Positions 1-10,056 are shown, counted from the first letter of the stretch. The stretch is DNA of 64,000 nucleotides from Dokdonella sp. (GCF_019634775.1 NZ_JAHCAS010000001.1:930001-994000); one strand, 5' to 3'. The notes: a model not told the origin generated them from the letters alone. Made by a program: numbers and translations.

Positions 1-13
1 CCGAATGCGACCC

Positions 14-1318
14 TCAGGCCGCGCTCTTGTGCTCGCCGTGGAACTGCGCTTCCTCGGTCGAACCCTTGAGCGCGGTGGTCGACGACTGGCCCTGCTGGAT
101 GGCCTGGGTGACCTGATCGAAGTAGCCGGTGCCGACTTCACGCTGGTGCTTGACCGCGGTGAAGCCGCGCTCGGCGGCGGCAAACTCGGCCTCCTGCAGT
201 TCAACGAAGGCGCTCATCTGGTTGCGCGCATAGCCATATGCCAGGTTGAACATCGAGTAGTTGAGCGCGTGGAAACCGGCCAGGGTGATGAACTGGAACT
301 TGTAGCCATAGCTCGCGATTTCCTTCTGGAACTTCGCGATGGTGGCGTCGTCGAGGTTCTTCTTCCAGTTGAACGACGGCGAGCAGTTGTAGGCAAGCAG
401 CTTGCCCGGGTACTTGGCATGGATCGCCTCGGCGAACCGGCGCGCGAACTCGAGATCCGGCTTGCCGGTCTCGCACCAGACGAGGTCTGCGTACGGCGCG
501 TAGGCGAGGCCGCGACTGATCGACTGGTCAAGTCCGTTGCGGGTCTTGAAGAAGCCTTCGACGGTGCGCTCGCCGGTGCAGAACGGCCGGTCGTTCGGAT
601 CGATGTCGCTGGTCAGCAGATCCGCGGCCTCGGCGTCGGTGCGCGCGACGATGATCGTCGGCACGCCCATGACGTCGGCGGCGAGGCGCGCGGCGTTGAG
701 TTTTTCGATCGCTTCGCGGGTGGGCACCAGTACCTTGCCGCCCATGTGGCCGCACTTCTTGACCGAGGCGAGCTGATCCTCGAAGTGCACGCCGGCGGCA
801 CCGGCCTCGATCATCGCCTTCATCAGTTCGAAGGCATTGAGCACGCCGCCAAAGCCGGCCTCGGCGTCAGCCACGATGGGCTGCAGGAAGTCGATCGAGT
901 CGTCGCCTTCGGCGTGGTGCAGCTGGTCGGCACGCAGCAGCGCGTTGTTGATGCGCCGGACCACGGCCGGCACGGAATCGGCCGGATACAGCGACTGGTC
1001 CGGATACATCTGACCGGCGAGGTTGGCATCGGCGGCTACCTGCCAGCCCGACAGGTAGATCGCCTTGAGGCCGGCCTTGACCTGCTGCATGGCCTGATTG
1101 CCGGTCAGCGCTCCGAGCGCATTGACGAACGGCTCCTTGTGCAGCGACGACCACAGCTTCTCGGCACCGAGCCGCGCGATCGAATGCTCGACATGTATGG
1201 TGCCGCGCAGGCGCACCACGTCCTCGACCGAGTAGTTGCGCGTGATGCCTGCCCAGCGCGGGTTGTTGGTCCAATCGAGTTTCAGTTGATCTGCGCTCGG
1301 CATCGGGTTCTTGCTCAT
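14..1318 (-). CDS. aceA: isocitrate lyase
   Basis: Cleaves isocitrate to glyoxylate and succinate, the first step of the glyoxylate shunt, in the cytoplasm. The 434-residue product has the family's usual bacterial length. The catalytic signature KKCGH lies at residues 187-191 with Cys189 as active-site base, and an upstream FEDQ segment fits the metal-binding loop. It is the second gene of an aceB-aceA pair, 34 bp after aceB. The partner enzyme is malate synthase, and the shunt's competitor Icd with its kinase AceK is encoded at about 53.6-57 kb. Family assignment is secure. Confidence 0.98.
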   Translation of the reverse strand: MSKNPMPSADQLKLDWTNNPRWAGITRNYSVEDVVRLRGTIHVEHSIARLGAEKLWSSLHKEPFVNALGALTGNQAMQQVKAGLKAIYLSGWQVAADANLAGQMYPDQSLYPADSVPAVVRRINNALLRADQLHHAEGDDSIDFLQPIVADAEAGFGGVLNAFELMKAMIEAGAAGVHFEDQLASVKKCGHMGGKVLVPTREAIEKLNAARLAADVMGVPTIIVARTDAEAADLLTSDIDPNDRPFCTGERTVEGFFKTRNGLDQSISRGLAYAPYADLVWCETGKPDLEFARRFAEAIHAKYPGKLLAYNCSPSFNWKKNLDDATIAKFQKEIASYGYKFQFITLAGFHALNYSMFNLAYGYARNQMSAFVELQEAEFAAAERGFTAVKHQREVGTGYFDQVTQAIQQGQSSTTALKGSTEEAQFHGEHKSAA

Positions 1319-1352
1319 GGCGGTGTCCTCGGGTGGATCGGGGTCGGGGTGG

Positions 1353-2957
1353 TCAGGCCAGGCGCGCGTACGCTGGCAAGGTCAGGAACTCGGCCAGTTC
1401 GGCCGCATGGGTCAGTTCGCCCAGCATGGCGACCGCTTCGGCGATGCGTTGTTGGCCCGGCAGACCGCTGGCCGGCAGGCGTGCGATGCAGCCGTCGAGC
1501 ACGGCGTCGAACAAGGCGAAATCGATCGGCGTGCCGTCGTCGAGGGCGAGGCCTTCGTGATGCAGCCACTGCCAGAGCTGGGCGCGCGAGATCTCCGCGG
1601 TCGCCGCATCCTCCATAAGGTGATGGATCGGCACACAGCCGAGGCCGTCGAGCCAGGCAGCGAGGTAACGCACGCAAACGTCGACATTGTTGATGAAGCC
1701 GGCACGGGTGATCGTGCCGGCCGGCACGGCGAGCAGGTCCTCGCGACCCACTTCGACATCGTCGCGCCGGTTGTCGAGCTGGTTCGGTGCCGGCATGACC
1801 GCATCGAATTCGGCGAGTGCGACCGCGATCAGGCCCGGGTGCGCGACCCAGGTGCCGTCATGACCGGCGCGCGCCTCGCGCTGCTTGTCGGCGCGCACCC
1901 GCGCGAGTGCCGCCTCGTTCGCCTGCACATCGCCACTGATCGGGATCTGCGCAGCCATGCCGCCCATGGCGAATGCGCCGCGGCGATGGCAGGTCTTGAT
2001 CAGCAGTTCGCTGTAGGCCTTGAGGAAGGGCACGGTCATGCCGACCTGGGCGCGTTCGGGCAGCACGTGCTCGCGATGCGCACGCAGGGTCTTGATGCAG
2101 GAAAAGATGTAGTCCCAACGCCCGCAGTTGAGACCGACGATGCGGTCCTTGAGCGCGTACAGGATCTCATCCATCTCGAATGCGGCCGGCAGGGTTTCGA
2201 TCAGTACGGTGACCTTGATCGTGCCGGCAGGCAGGCCGAGCGTGACTTCGGCATGCGCGAGCACCTCGTCCCACAACGCGGCTTCGGCATGGCTTTGCAG
2301 CTTCGGCAGGTAGAGGAACGGCCCACGCGCGCGCGCGTGCAGGGCCTTGGCGTTGTGGAAGGCAAACAGGCCGAAATCGAACAGCGCACCTGCGACTTCG
2401 GTGCCGTCGACGCGGACATGTTTCTCGGGCAGGTGCCAGCCGCGCGGACGCACGATCAGGACGGCAGGGTCGGGTTTGAGTGCGTAGTGCCGCCCTTCCG
2501 GCGTGGTGTACTCGATGCTGCCGGAAACGGCGTCGATCAGGTTGTTCTGGCCGTCGACGAGGTTGCCCCAGGTCGGCGAGGTCGAGTCTTCGAAGTCGGC
2601 CATGAACACCTTGGCGCCCGAATTCAGCGCGTTGATGATCATCTTGCGGTCGACCGGGCCGGTGATTTCGACGCGGCGGTCGAGCAACACCTCAGGAATC
2701 GGTGCGACGCGCCAGTCACCGGCACGGATCGCCGCGGTTTCGGCGAGAAAGTCAGGCCGTTCGCCGGCGTCGAAGCGCGCCTGGCGGATGACGCGGGCAG
2801 CCAGCAGTTCGCGACGGCGTGCATCGAAGCGGCGGTGCAGGTCGGCGACGAAGGCCAAGGCGGCCGGCGTCAGCACGCGCTCGTCAGCGGCGGCGCCAAG
2901 CACGAGGCCGGCGGGCAGGGGAGGGGTCGGGACAGCGCGTTCGATGGCGGCAGACAT
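1353..2957 (-). CDS. aceB: malate synthase A
   Basis: Condenses glyoxylate with acetyl-CoA to malate, completing the glyoxylate shunt. The 534-residue length matches the short A-type enzyme (about 533 residues in E. coli) rather than the 720-residue G type. The segment RGWHLPEKH near residue 175 and the TIE-like [14 protein letters not shown] block are typical of the barrel. It is first in the aceB-aceA transcription unit, with about 100 bp between its start and the divergent LysR-type regulator. That spacer carries an inverted repeat, so control by the regulator is likely but inferred. Confidence 0.97.
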   Translation of the reverse strand: MSAAIERAVPTPPLPAGLVLGAAADERVLTPAALAFVADLHRRFDARRRELLAARVIRQARFDAGERPDFLAETAAIRAGDWRVAPIPEVLLDRRVEITGPVDRKMIINALNSGAKVFMADFEDSTSPTWGNLVDGQNNLIDAVSGSIEYTTPEGRHYALKPDPAVLIVRPRGWHLPEKHVRVDGTEVAGALFDFGLFAFHNAKALHARARGPFLYLPKLQSHAEAALWDEVLAHAEVTLGLPAGTIKVTVLIETLPAAFEMDEILYALKDRIVGLNCGRWDYIFSCIKTLRAHREHVLPERAQVGMTVPFLKAYSELLIKTCHRRGAFAMGGMAAQIPISGDVQANEAALARVRADKQREARAGHDGTWVAHPGLIAVALAEFDAVMPAPNQLDNRRDDVEVGREDLLAVPAGTITRAGFINNVDVCVRYLAAWLDGLGCVPIHHLMEDAATAEISRAQLWQWLHHEGLALDDGTPIDFALFDAVLDGCIARLPASGLPGQQRIAEAVAMLGELTHAAELAEFLTLPAYARLA

Positions 2958-3005
2958 GCGGCGATCCTCGGTGGAGGCCTTGCAGGCTACGCCCGGGACT
3001 TTTCA

Positions 3006-3050
3006 TTTGACAATGTGAATGTTTCAATGCAACACATTGACACTGTCAAA
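3006..3050. promoter_or_regulatory. inverted repeat between aceB and the LysR-type gene
   Basis: TTTGACAATGTG at 3006-3017 faces CACATTG at 3033-3039 and TGTCAAA at 3044-3050, so the right arm is interrupted by a few bases. This AT-rich island lies in the divergent spacer. It is a good candidate LysR-type operator and also supplies TTGACA-like hexamers on both strands. No binding data are available, so the role is inferred. Confidence 0.5.
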
Positions 3051-3073
3051 TATTGTTCAAGTCGCTGACTTTC

Positions 3074-4084
3074 ATGGCAAAAACCGAGCAAAAACCGGCT
3101 TCGCGGGCGCGCGCAAAGGCCCTCTCCGGCACCGCCACACCGCGCTACTACTACAAGGGCAACCGGCTCAAGCAACTGCGCGCGTTCTGCTACACGGTCA
3201 AGTTCGGCACGCTGTCACGCGCGGCCGAGGCGCTGTTCCTGTCGCAGCCCTCGGTCAGCCTGCAGTTGGGCGCGCTCGAACAGGAACTCGGCGCGCCGCT
3301 GCTGGAACGCCGGCGACGACGGGTGACCCCGACCGCGCAGGGCCAGGTGCTGTACGACCTCGCGCGCCCGCTCATCGAGGGCTTCGAGGGCATCGACGAA
3401 GCCTTCCGCGCGCGAACCGACCGGCTCGGCCCACCCGGCCTCGACATCGCCTGCGGCAACGCCACCATCCAGTACCTGCTGCCCGACATGGTCGCGGCCT
3501 TCCGCGCGCGCCACCCGGAGATCCATCTCAACCTGGCCAACGTCACCGGCACAGACGGGCTCGCCTTGCTGCGCTCGGACGAGGTCGACTTCGCCGTCGG
3601 TTCGATGCTCGATGTGCCGAACGATCTTTCCTACGAGCCGCTCTACCACTTCGACCCCTTGCTGATCACACCACCCGAGCATCCGTTGATGCAGAAGTCC
3701 GTGATCACGCTGGAGGATCTTTCGCCGTACGGCCTGATCCTGCCGCCGAAGCGCCTGACCACCTACCGCCTCGTCGATCTGGTTTTCCAGAAGCGCAACG
3801 TGCCCTACCACGTCGCCATCGAGGTTGGCGGCTGGGAGGTCATCAAGCAGTACGTGGCGATGGGCCTGGGCATCTCGATCGTCACCGGCATCTGCATCGG
3901 CGAAGCCGACCGTGCGCGCCTCGGCGTGCGCAACCTGCGCCAGTACTTTCCCCAGCGCAGCTATGGCGTGGTGCTGCGCAAGGGCAAATACCTGAGCGCC
4001 GAGGCGCGCGCCTTCATCGACCTGATCCGCCCGGGCCTGTTCACGCGCCGCGACTGGTTCGACCCAGGACACTCGGAACGCTGA
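3074..4084 (+). CDS. LysR-type transcriptional regulator
   Basis: A DNA-binding regulator, probably of the divergent aceB-aceA genes. The N-terminal winged helix-turn-helix (about residues 28-90) contains FGTLSRAAEALFLSQPSVS, followed by a periplasmic-binding-protein-like effector domain to the C-terminus. At 336 residues it is longer than most LysR proteins because about 25 basic residues precede the HTH. I chose the ATG at 3074; an upstream in-frame ATG at 3053 would add seven residues that lie in the operator-like spacer. Autoregulation is usual for the family. The ligand is unknown. Confidence 0.88.
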   Translation: MAKTEQKPASRARAKALSGTATPRYYYKGNRLKQLRAFCYTVKFGTLSRAAEALFLSQPSVSLQLGALEQELGAPLLERRRRRVTPTAQGQVLYDLARPLIEGFEGIDEAFRARTDRLGPPGLDIACGNATIQYLLPDMVAAFRARHPEIHLNLANVTGTDGLALLRSDEVDFAVGSMLDVPNDLSYEPLYHFDPLLITPPEHPLMQKSVITLEDLSPYGLILPPKRLTTYRLVDLVFQKRNVPYHVAIEVGGWEVIKQYVAMGLGISIVTGICIGEADRARLGVRNLRQYFPQRSYGVVLRKGKYLSAEARAFIDLIRPGLFTRRDWFDPGHSER

Positions 4085-4143
4085 CGTTCCGGCGCGCGTT
4101 GCGCCGCGCTATCTTGACCGACCCCGACGAGGTGGCAATATCC

Positions 4144-5214
4144 ATGCACGACGGTCCGCACGCCGCGCAACCGCTGGCCAGCGCGCACACGGCGAACTTT
4201 CCGGGCCTGCTGCGCTCACTGCGCGCAAGCCTGCTGGTGAGCACCTATCAAGCCGGCAAGCTGGTGGTGCTGCGTGCCGATGGCGAACGCATCAACACGC
4301 ATTTCCGCACCTTCAACCGGCCGATGGGACTGGCCGCCGATCGCGAACGCCTCGCCGTCGGCGCCTTCGCCGAGATCGCTGAACTGCGCAACATGCCGGC
4401 GACCGCACCGCGCCTCGCCGATCCGCCGCGCCACGATGCCGTCTTCCTCGCACGGCGAACGCACATCACCGGTGCGATCGACGTGCACGAGATGGCCTTC
4501 GCCGCCGACGGCACGCTGTGGTTCGTCAACACGCTGTTCTCGTGCCTGTGCACGCTCGACGAACGCTCCAGCTTCGTGCCGCGCTGGAGACCGCCGTGGG
4601 TCGGCCACTACGCGCCGGAGGACCGCTGCCATCTCAACGGCCTCGGCCTGCGCGATGGTGAGCCGCGCTATGTCAGCGCGCTCGGCGCCACCGACACGCC
4701 ACAGGGATGGCGTGCGAACAAGCGCGATGGCGGCGTGCTTGCCGACCTCGCCGATGGCCGCATCATCGCCGAAGGCCTGTCGATGCCGCATTCACCACGT
4801 TGGCACGATGGCCGGCTGTGGCTGCTCGAATCGGGCCGCGGCGCACTTGTCGAAATCGATCCTCTCAGTGGGGCGAAGCGCGATGTCGCTCGAGTGCCGG
4901 GTTTCGCACGCGGCATCGACTTCATCGGTCGCTTCGCCTTCATCGGCCTGTCGCAATTGCGTGAGAGCAATGCCTTCACCGACATCCCGATCACCGATGA
5001 CAACAGCGAACGCCTGTCCGGCGTGTGGGTCGTCGACATCGAGCAGGGCACCACGGTCGCCCTGCTCAAGTTCACCGGCGGCGTACAGGAGATCTTTGCG
5101 GTGCAGGTTCTCGCCGGCCTGGTCTTCCCGGAGATCATCCTGGAAGGGGACCTGCTGGCGACTTCGTACGCGCTGCCCGATGCGGCGCTGCGCGAGGTGC
5201 GGTTTTCGGCGTGA
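4144..5214 (+). CDS. TIGR03032 family protein
   Basis: A 356-residue soluble protein of the TIGR03032 family, whose biochemical role is unknown to me. It reads as a series of beta-propeller-like blades with recurring WFVNT, GLxxxR and LLESGRG segments. There is no signal peptide or membrane segment. It starts 60 bp after the LysR-type gene on the same strand and could be cotranscribed with it. A degraded REP-like inverted pair follows its stop. Neighbourhood alone does not establish a link to the glyoxylate shunt. Confidence 0.75.
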   Translation: MHDGPHAAQPLASAHTANFPGLLRSLRASLLVSTYQAGKLVVLRADGERINTHFRTFNRPMGLAADRERLAVGAFAEIAELRNMPATAPRLADPPRHDAVFLARRTHITGAIDVHEMAFAADGTLWFVNTLFSCLCTLDERSSFVPRWRPPWVGHYAPEDRCHLNGLGLRDGEPRYVSALGATDTPQGWRANKRDGGVLADLADGRIIAEGLSMPHSPRWHDGRLWLLESGRGALVEIDPLSGAKRDVARVPGFARGIDFIGRFAFIGLSQLRESNAFTDIPITDDNSERLSGVWVVDIEQGTTVALLKFTGGVQEIFAVQVLAGLVFPEIILEGDLLATSYALPDAALREVRFSA

Positions 5215-5275
5215 AGCCGGGAATGGGGAATGGGACAAGCGTCGCGCTGACCTCCATGCACATACACCCGTCGCA

Positions 5276-5340
5276 GGAGCGCACCCTGTGCGCGATCGTC
5301 GCAACGTCGCCGAAACGCGATCGCGCACAGGGTGCGCTCC
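5276..5340. repeat. REP-like inverted pair A
   Basis: A perfect 23-bp inverted repeat with arms at 5276-5298 and 5318-5340 and a 19-nt loop. Each arm carries its own palindrome (GCGCACCCTGTGCGC). The head is GCAGGAGC, a one-base variant of the GTAGGAGC seen in the pair at 40357. It lies between the convergent genes ending at 5214 and 5360 and could also stop transcription, although there is no T-run. Confidence 0.8.
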
Positions 5341-5359
5341 GTGGTCTACCGGGGTGGGG

Positions 5360-5953
5360 TCAGGCCCGCGCCGCACCACGCAGGCGACGGAAGATGCGGC
5401 CGAACAGACGGAACAGTTTCGGCAGCAGCCAGGCGACGAGGGCAAGGAACAGTACGAGCAGGACGAGGAACACCCAGGGATGGGCGATGGCGAGCCAGAG
5501 GCCGACGAGCAACATGCCGTCTTCGCTGAGGCTGGCCGTCCAGTTCGACAGGGGCTCCGGCGAACCGTTGATGAGCGCGCGGCCGCCGCTCTTGAACAGA
5601 TGCGTGCCACTGCTGATGAAGCCGCCGACGAGGGCGGCGGCGAACTGCATGGCCGGGGTGTCCTCGCCGAACGCCCCCCAGGCAAGCAGGGCGCCGGCCG
5701 GGATGCGGATGAAGGTGTTGAGGCCGTCCCATACCGAGTCGAAGGCCGGGATCTTGTCGGCAAGAAACTCGCCGACCAGCATCACACCTGCGGCGATCAG
5801 CACCCAGGAATGTTCGACCACGGCGAGCGAGCCCGGCAGCTCGATCCACTCGAGACGGCCGAGCAGTCCGACAAGAAAGACCGCGGCGTAAAGCCGGAAG
5901 CCGCTGGCCCAGGCCAGGCCGGCGGCGAGGGCCCATTGCGAGACGATGTCCAT
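5360..5953 (-). CDS. DUF4126 family membrane protein
   Basis: A 197-residue inner-membrane protein that I assign to the DUF4126 family. Hydrophobic segments span about residues 8-28, 40-60, 90-110 and 150-175, and the C-terminus is strongly basic. The family has no established function. The ATG at 5953 was chosen because the in-frame extension upstream lacks protein-like character and the hydrophobic region begins immediately after it. It is convergent with the TIGR03032 gene and divergent from the small membrane protein at 6132. Confidence 0.78.
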   Translation of the reverse strand: MDIVSQWALAAGLAWASGFRLYAAVFLVGLLGRLEWIELPGSLAVVEHSWVLIAAGVMLVGEFLADKIPAFDSVWDGLNTFIRIPAGALLAWGAFGEDTPAMQFAAALVGGFISSGTHLFKSGGRALINGSPEPLSNWTASLSEDGMLLVGLWLAIAHPWVFLVLLVLFLALVAWLLPKLFRLFGRIFRRLRGAARA

Positions 5954-6131
5954 GCGCACAGTCTGCGGTTTCGTTGCAGCGGCGTCGATCCCCGGGTGTC
6001 GCGGGGAACCGTAGCAACGCGACATTCCTTCCGACCGGCGGTCGTGCGCAACAACGAGGGACTCTGGTAGTTTGGCGTGGTGCGGCGACCCGGGCGGGCG
6101 CCGTCGTCACTGCTACGGGGATGCCGTGCCA

Positions 6132-6407
6132 ATGACCCGCTGGATCATGATTGCGCTGTTCATTGTCGGCGTGGTGATCACCTTCACCACGCGCAGCCCA
6201 GGCCTGCTCGGCATTGGCCTGCTGATTTCCCTGGTCGGCGCATTCGGCACCGTGTTCGCGATCGCCTCGGACCGCATTTCGGCGCGCGCGCGGCCGGAAG
6301 CGACCATGCTCCAGCCGGATGTCATCGCGGCCATGCGCGAGCACGCCAAAGCACGCGCCACGCCCCCCTCCCAGCCGCCGCCGTCCGACCCCGAGCAGCC
6401 AAACTGA
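6132..6407 (+). CDS. small two-helix membrane protein
   Basis: A 91-residue protein with two adjacent hydrophobic helices (about residues 4-20 and 25-46) and a hydrophilic tail ending in a proline/serine-rich stretch. I do not recognise a family. The ATG at 6132 puts the first helix right at the N-terminus, as expected for a small inner-membrane protein. It precedes the GlsB/YeaQ-type gene by 74 bp on the same strand, so the two may be cotranscribed. Confidence 0.6.
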   Translation: MTRWIMIALFIVGVVITFTTRSPGLLGIGLLISLVGAFGTVFAIASDRISARARPEATMLQPDVIAAMREHAKARATPPSQPPPSDPEQPN

Positions 6408-6481
6408 TCCGTGTCGCGCGGCCATGCCGCGCCGGGCACAATCCATGCGTCGCGTGCGGCGACGTGATCCTGGAACTCGCG

Positions 6482-6736
6482 ATGAGCCTTGAATCCCTGG
6501 TTGTCTTGCTGGTCGTCGGCGGTATCGCTGGCTGGCTGGCCGGCCTGATCATGCGCGGCTTCGGCTGCGGCGTGATCGGCAACATCGTGGTCGGCATCGT
6601 CGGCGCCTTCCTCGCCGGTTGGCTGTTGCCGACGATCGGCGTCAGCATCGGCTCCGGTATCGCCGGCTCGATCGTCCGCGCACTGATCGGCGCGATCATC
6701 CTGCTGGCCATCATCGGCGCAATCAAACGGGCATGA
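6482..6736 (+). CDS. GlsB/YeaQ/YmgE family membrane protein
   Basis: An 84-residue, very glycine-rich hydrophobic protein of the family labelled 'transglycosylase-associated', which includes YeaQ and YmgE. Three predicted helices with repeated GIxGxxxG spacing cover almost the whole chain, including GGIAGWLAGLIMRGFGCG near the N-terminus. Members are small inner-membrane proteins often induced under stress; the family name does not imply enzymatic activity. The start at 6482 gives the standard family length. Confidence 0.85.
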   Translation: MSLESLVVLLVVGGIAGWLAGLIMRGFGCGVIGNIVVGIVGAFLAGWLLPTIGVSIGSGIAGSIVRALIGAIILLAIIGAIKRA

Positions 6737-6882
6737 ACCGGTGCGCCTGTCCCTGATCGCACAATCGAGGCAACCAGGGAGCGGCCAGGCGCAAATCGCC
6801 AAACGCACCCAGGAAACCTTTCCGCGCCGTGCTTCGGTCATCAAGCACGGCCTGGTTGGGTGAATGGACCGCGTGGACACGC

Positions 6883-6916
6883 AAAAAAAGGGCCGGACGA
6901 AGATCGTCCGGCCCTT
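6883..6916 (-). terminator. intrinsic terminator after the MHS transporter gene
   Basis: GGGCCGGACGA and TCGTCCGGCCC form an 11-bp stem with a 3-nt loop, followed on the minus strand by seven T. It lies about 40 bp beyond the stop of the minus-strand transporter gene at 6955. Confidence 0.9.
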
Positions 6917-6954
6917 CGTGCCACGCCGCCGGGGAGGAGCGGCGCGTGGCTACG

Positions 6955-8616
6955 TCACTTGGAAATGTCGACGTCCTTGGTTTCCTTGAGGAAGAGCGTG
7001 CCGATCACGAAGGTCATCAGGGCAACGACGATCGGATACCACAGACCGGTGTAGATGTTGCCGGTCAGCAGCACGAGGGCGAAGGCCGTGGTCGGCAGGA
7101 AGCCGCCGAACCAGCCGTTGCCGATGTGGTACGGCAGTGACATCGAGGTGTAACGGATGCGCGTCGGGAACAGTTCGACGAGCCAGGCCGCGATCGGTCC
7201 ATACACCATCGTCACATAGAGGACGAGGATGACCAGCAACAGCAGGATCATCGGCTTGTTCATCTGCGATGTGTCGGCCTTGGCCGGATACCCGGCCGCG
7301 TCGATCGCCGCGGTCACGTCGGCGGCGAGCTTGGCCGAGGCGGCCTTGGCCTCGTCGGCACTCATGCCGGCGACGGCGACGCTCTGGATGACGGTCGAGC
7401 CGATGCGCACACTGGCCAGCGTTCCTGCCGGCGCCGCCTCGTTCGTGTAGGTCACGCTGCGTGCATTGAGCAGGTTCTTCACGATGTCGCAGGAATTGGT
7501 GAACTTGACGTGGCCCTTGAGCTCACCGGGCACGAACTGGAACGAGCAGTCTTTCGGATCGGCGACGACGACGGCCGGCGAGTTCTGCGCCGCCGCTTCG
7601 AGCGCCGGGTTGGCGTAGTGGGTGAGCGCCTTGAAGATCGGGAAATAGGTCACCGCGGCGAGCAGGCACCCGGCCATGATGATCGGCTTGCGGCCGATCT
7701 TGTCCGACAACCAGCCAAACAGGATGAAGCCTCCGGTGGCAATCGCCAGGGCCGCGGCGATGTACAGGTTCGCCGTCACTGCATCGACCTTGAGCGTCTG
7801 GGTGAGGAAGAACAGCGCGTAGAACTGGCCGGCGTACCAGACGACGGCCTGGCCGGCGGTGGCACCGAGCAGGGCGAGCAGGACGATCTTGCCGTTCGAC
7901 CAGTTGCCGAAACTTTCGGTCAGCGGCGCCTTCGAGTGCTTGCCTTCAGCCTTCATCTGCTGGAACAGCGGCGACTCGTTGAGCTTCATGCGGATCCACA
8001 CCGAGACCAACAGGAGCAGGAACGAGATCAGGAACGGAACGCGCCAGCCCCAGGCCTTGAAGTCGTCTTCGCCAAGCCACGTGCGCACGCCGAGAATGAC
8101 CAGCAGCGAGAGGAACAGGCCAACCGTCGCCGTGGTCTGGATGAAACTCGTGTAGAGACCGCGCTTGCCTTGCGGCGCGTGCTCGGCGACGTAGGTTGCG
8201 GCACCACCGTATTCACCACCGAGAGCGAGGCCTTGCAGGCATCGCAACAGGACGAGCAGGATGGGTGCGGCGATACCAATGCTTGCGTAGGTGGGCAGCA
8301 CGCCGACCAGGAAGGTCGAGATGCCCATGATGACGATGGTGACGAGGAAGGTGTACTTGCGACCGATCATGTCGCCGAGGCGGCCGAACACGATCGCGCC
8401 GAACGGTCGCACGGCAAATCCCGCAGCGAAGGTCAACAGCGCCATGACGAACGCGCTACCCGACGGCAACGAGGAGAAGAAGTGCGTCGCGATGATCGCG
8501 GCGAGCGAGCCGTACAGGTAGAAGTCATACCACTCGAACACGGTGCCAAGGCTCGAAGCGAGGATGACCCGCCGATGGCCCTTGGTCAGCGAAGGATTTG
8601 CGCTTGCGGTTGCCAT
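6955..8616 (-). CDS. MHS-family MFS transporter
   Basis: A major-facilitator protein of the metabolite:H+ symporter group, moving an organic acid or osmolyte across the inner membrane. TM1 is followed by the loop motif GRLGDMIGRKYTF, and GWLSDKIGRKP repeats it in the second half. Residues about 335-455 form a hydrophilic insert between hydrophobic blocks, making the chain 553 residues rather than the usual 430 or so. The ATG at 8616 follows an AGGAG site. It lies 16 bp after the porin gene, so porin and permease are probably one operon. Substrate is unproven; acs next door suggests acetate or a related carboxylate. Confidence 0.9.
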   Translation of the reverse strand: MATASANPSLTKGHRRVILASSLGTVFEWYDFYLYGSLAAIIATHFFSSLPSGSAFVMALLTFAAGFAVRPFGAIVFGRLGDMIGRKYTFLVTIVIMGISTFLVGVLPTYASIGIAAPILLVLLRCLQGLALGGEYGGAATYVAEHAPQGKRGLYTSFIQTTATVGLFLSLLVILGVRTWLGEDDFKAWGWRVPFLISFLLLLVSVWIRMKLNESPLFQQMKAEGKHSKAPLTESFGNWSNGKIVLLALLGATAGQAVVWYAGQFYALFFLTQTLKVDAVTANLYIAAALAIATGGFILFGWLSDKIGRKPIIMAGCLLAAVTYFPIFKALTHYANPALEAAAQNSPAVVVADPKDCSFQFVPGELKGHVKFTNSCDIVKNLLNARSVTYTNEAAPAGTLASVRIGSTVIQSVAVAGMSADEAKAASAKLAADVTAAIDAAGYPAKADTSQMNKPMILLLLVILVLYVTMVYGPIAAWLVELFPTRIRYTSMSLPYHIGNGWFGGFLPTTAFALVLLTGNIYTGLWYPIVVALMTFVIGTLFLKETKDVDISK

Positions 8617-8632
8617 GCTGGTTGCTCCTCTG

Positions 8633-9988
8633 TCAGAACGAGTACTTGGTGGTGAACTGCAAACGCGTGATGCGGCCGTCGGCGCCATTCTCGAGTTCGC
8701 GCTTGCCGACCATCAGTTCGGCACCGACGTCGACCTTCGGGAACGGCGAGTAGAAGACGTTGAAGCGCAGGCTCTGCACCGATTCGGTGACGCCGCCGCC
8801 GGTGAACGACACGGGGTTGTCGTACTGGCTGCGTGCATAGACGAGGTTGGTGCGGGTCGTCGGCGACCATGCATGACGCCAGCCGACAAATCCGGCCACG
8901 CCGCCGATTGCATCGAGGTCGCCATCGGCGTCGATGGCGGTGTCGCCGGTGATGCCGAGGCCGATGTAGCGGCTGAAGCCGTTGCCGGCGGTGACCTGGT
9001 AACGCAGGTCATCGTTCTTGCCGAGCACCCACTTGCCGCCGACGGTGAGCGCCGCGGCAAACTCGGTGTCATCGACAGCGGGCGTTGTCGACGAGCCCGC
9101 GCGTTGCACCTTGAGGTTACGCAGCAGGCCACCGACACCAAACGTACCCCAGTCGCCCTTCCAGCCGTAGCGCAGGGTGAGGTCGGGCATGGCACCGCGG
9201 TCCGACGCCGTGGTGGCGCCGCCACCGTTCGGGATGTAGAGCGTTTCGGGATTCTCCAGGGCGATCGAGAACGCGCCGCTGGTGTAACGCACCTGGGCCT
9301 GGCGGACGAAGATCACGCCGTCGGTCGGACCGACGAAGTCGACCGTATCCGGCAACGAGCCGACATCCATGAAGTTCGACCAGGTCTGGCCAGCCAGCCA
9401 GCTGTTCCAGTAGGCGTAGGCATGACGCATGGTCACGCCATACGTGTTCGTCGCGTTCTGGTTGCCGAGCGCGTTACCGAAGAAGTCCATCTCGACATAG
9501 GCGCCGCCCTTGGAGCCGGACTCGGTCACCGTGTCGATGCCGATGCCGAAGCGCGAGAACTTCGCATGCGCATCGTAGTCGACATCGGCGGCGCGACCAC
9601 CGACCGGCGTCTGGCTTGGCACGTACAGTGCGCGCCCGACCGCCGAATCGGCCAGCTGGCCGTCGTGCGTCTTGGTGGCCAGGAAGTCGGCCTTGATGAA
9701 GCCGCCGTAGCGCAACGTGGTTCCCGCCGGCGAGCCCGGCGTCAGCGACACGGCCTGGATCGGCAGCTTGCCGGCCGGCACCGCCGGCGCAGCGGCCGGC
9801 GCTGGTGCCGCACGCTGGGCCTTGAACTCGGCGGCGAGTTCCTGGATCTGGCGTTCGAGCTCGGCGATGCGTTGCTCAAGGGCCGCTTCACGCTCGGAAT
9901 CGGCGTGGACGACGCCCGGCAGTACTAGCGCGCAGGCGATGGCCAGTGAGCTCAAGCGCAGACCTGTTCTGTTCTTTGACGTCACCAT
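8633..9988 (-). CDS. DcaP-like outer-membrane porin
   Basis: A 451-residue outer-membrane channel resembling DcaP-type trimeric porins. A signal peptide (about residues 1-29, ending at VVHADS) is followed by a short coiled coil (about 30-60) and an Ala/Pro linker, then alternating beta-strand sequence that ends in the C-terminal aromatic KYSF needed for barrel insertion. The ATG at 9988 was chosen because the signal peptide starts there. It is the first gene of an operon with the MHS transporter and is divergent from acs, so the two units share a 163-bp control region. Confidence 0.87.
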   Translation of the reverse strand: MVTSKNRTGLRLSSLAIACALVLPGVVHADSEREAALEQRIAELERQIQELAAEFKAQRAAPAPAAAPAVPAGKLPIQAVSLTPGSPAGTTLRYGGFIKADFLATKTHDGQLADSAVGRALYVPSQTPVGGRAADVDYDAHAKFSRFGIGIDTVTESGSKGGAYVEMDFFGNALGNQNATNTYGVTMRHAYAYWNSWLAGQTWSNFMDVGSLPDTVDFVGPTDGVIFVRQAQVRYTSGAFSIALENPETLYIPNGGGATTASDRGAMPDLTLRYGWKGDWGTFGVGGLLRNLKVQRAGSSTTPAVDDTEFAAALTVGGKWVLGKNDDLRYQVTAGNGFSRYIGLGITGDTAIDADGDLDAIGGVAGFVGWRHAWSPTTRTNLVYARSQYDNPVSFTGGGVTESVQSLRFNVFYSPFPKVDVGAELMVGKRELENGADGRITRLQFTTKYSF

Positions 9989-10056
9989 GATTGCCCCTCC
10001 CGGAATGTAGGCGCGGCCAGCATGCACACGTCCGCTGGCGAACTTCCATTAACCAA

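Noticed and set aside
5..1618. A 537-codon open frame on the plus strand across aceA.
   Set aside because: It is antisense to isocitrate lyase, lacks any family motif and is rich in Arg, Gly and Val, as expected of a frame opposite a high-GC gene.
1311..3068. A 585-codon plus-strand frame across aceB.
   Set aside because: Antisense of malate synthase, with no recognisable domain.
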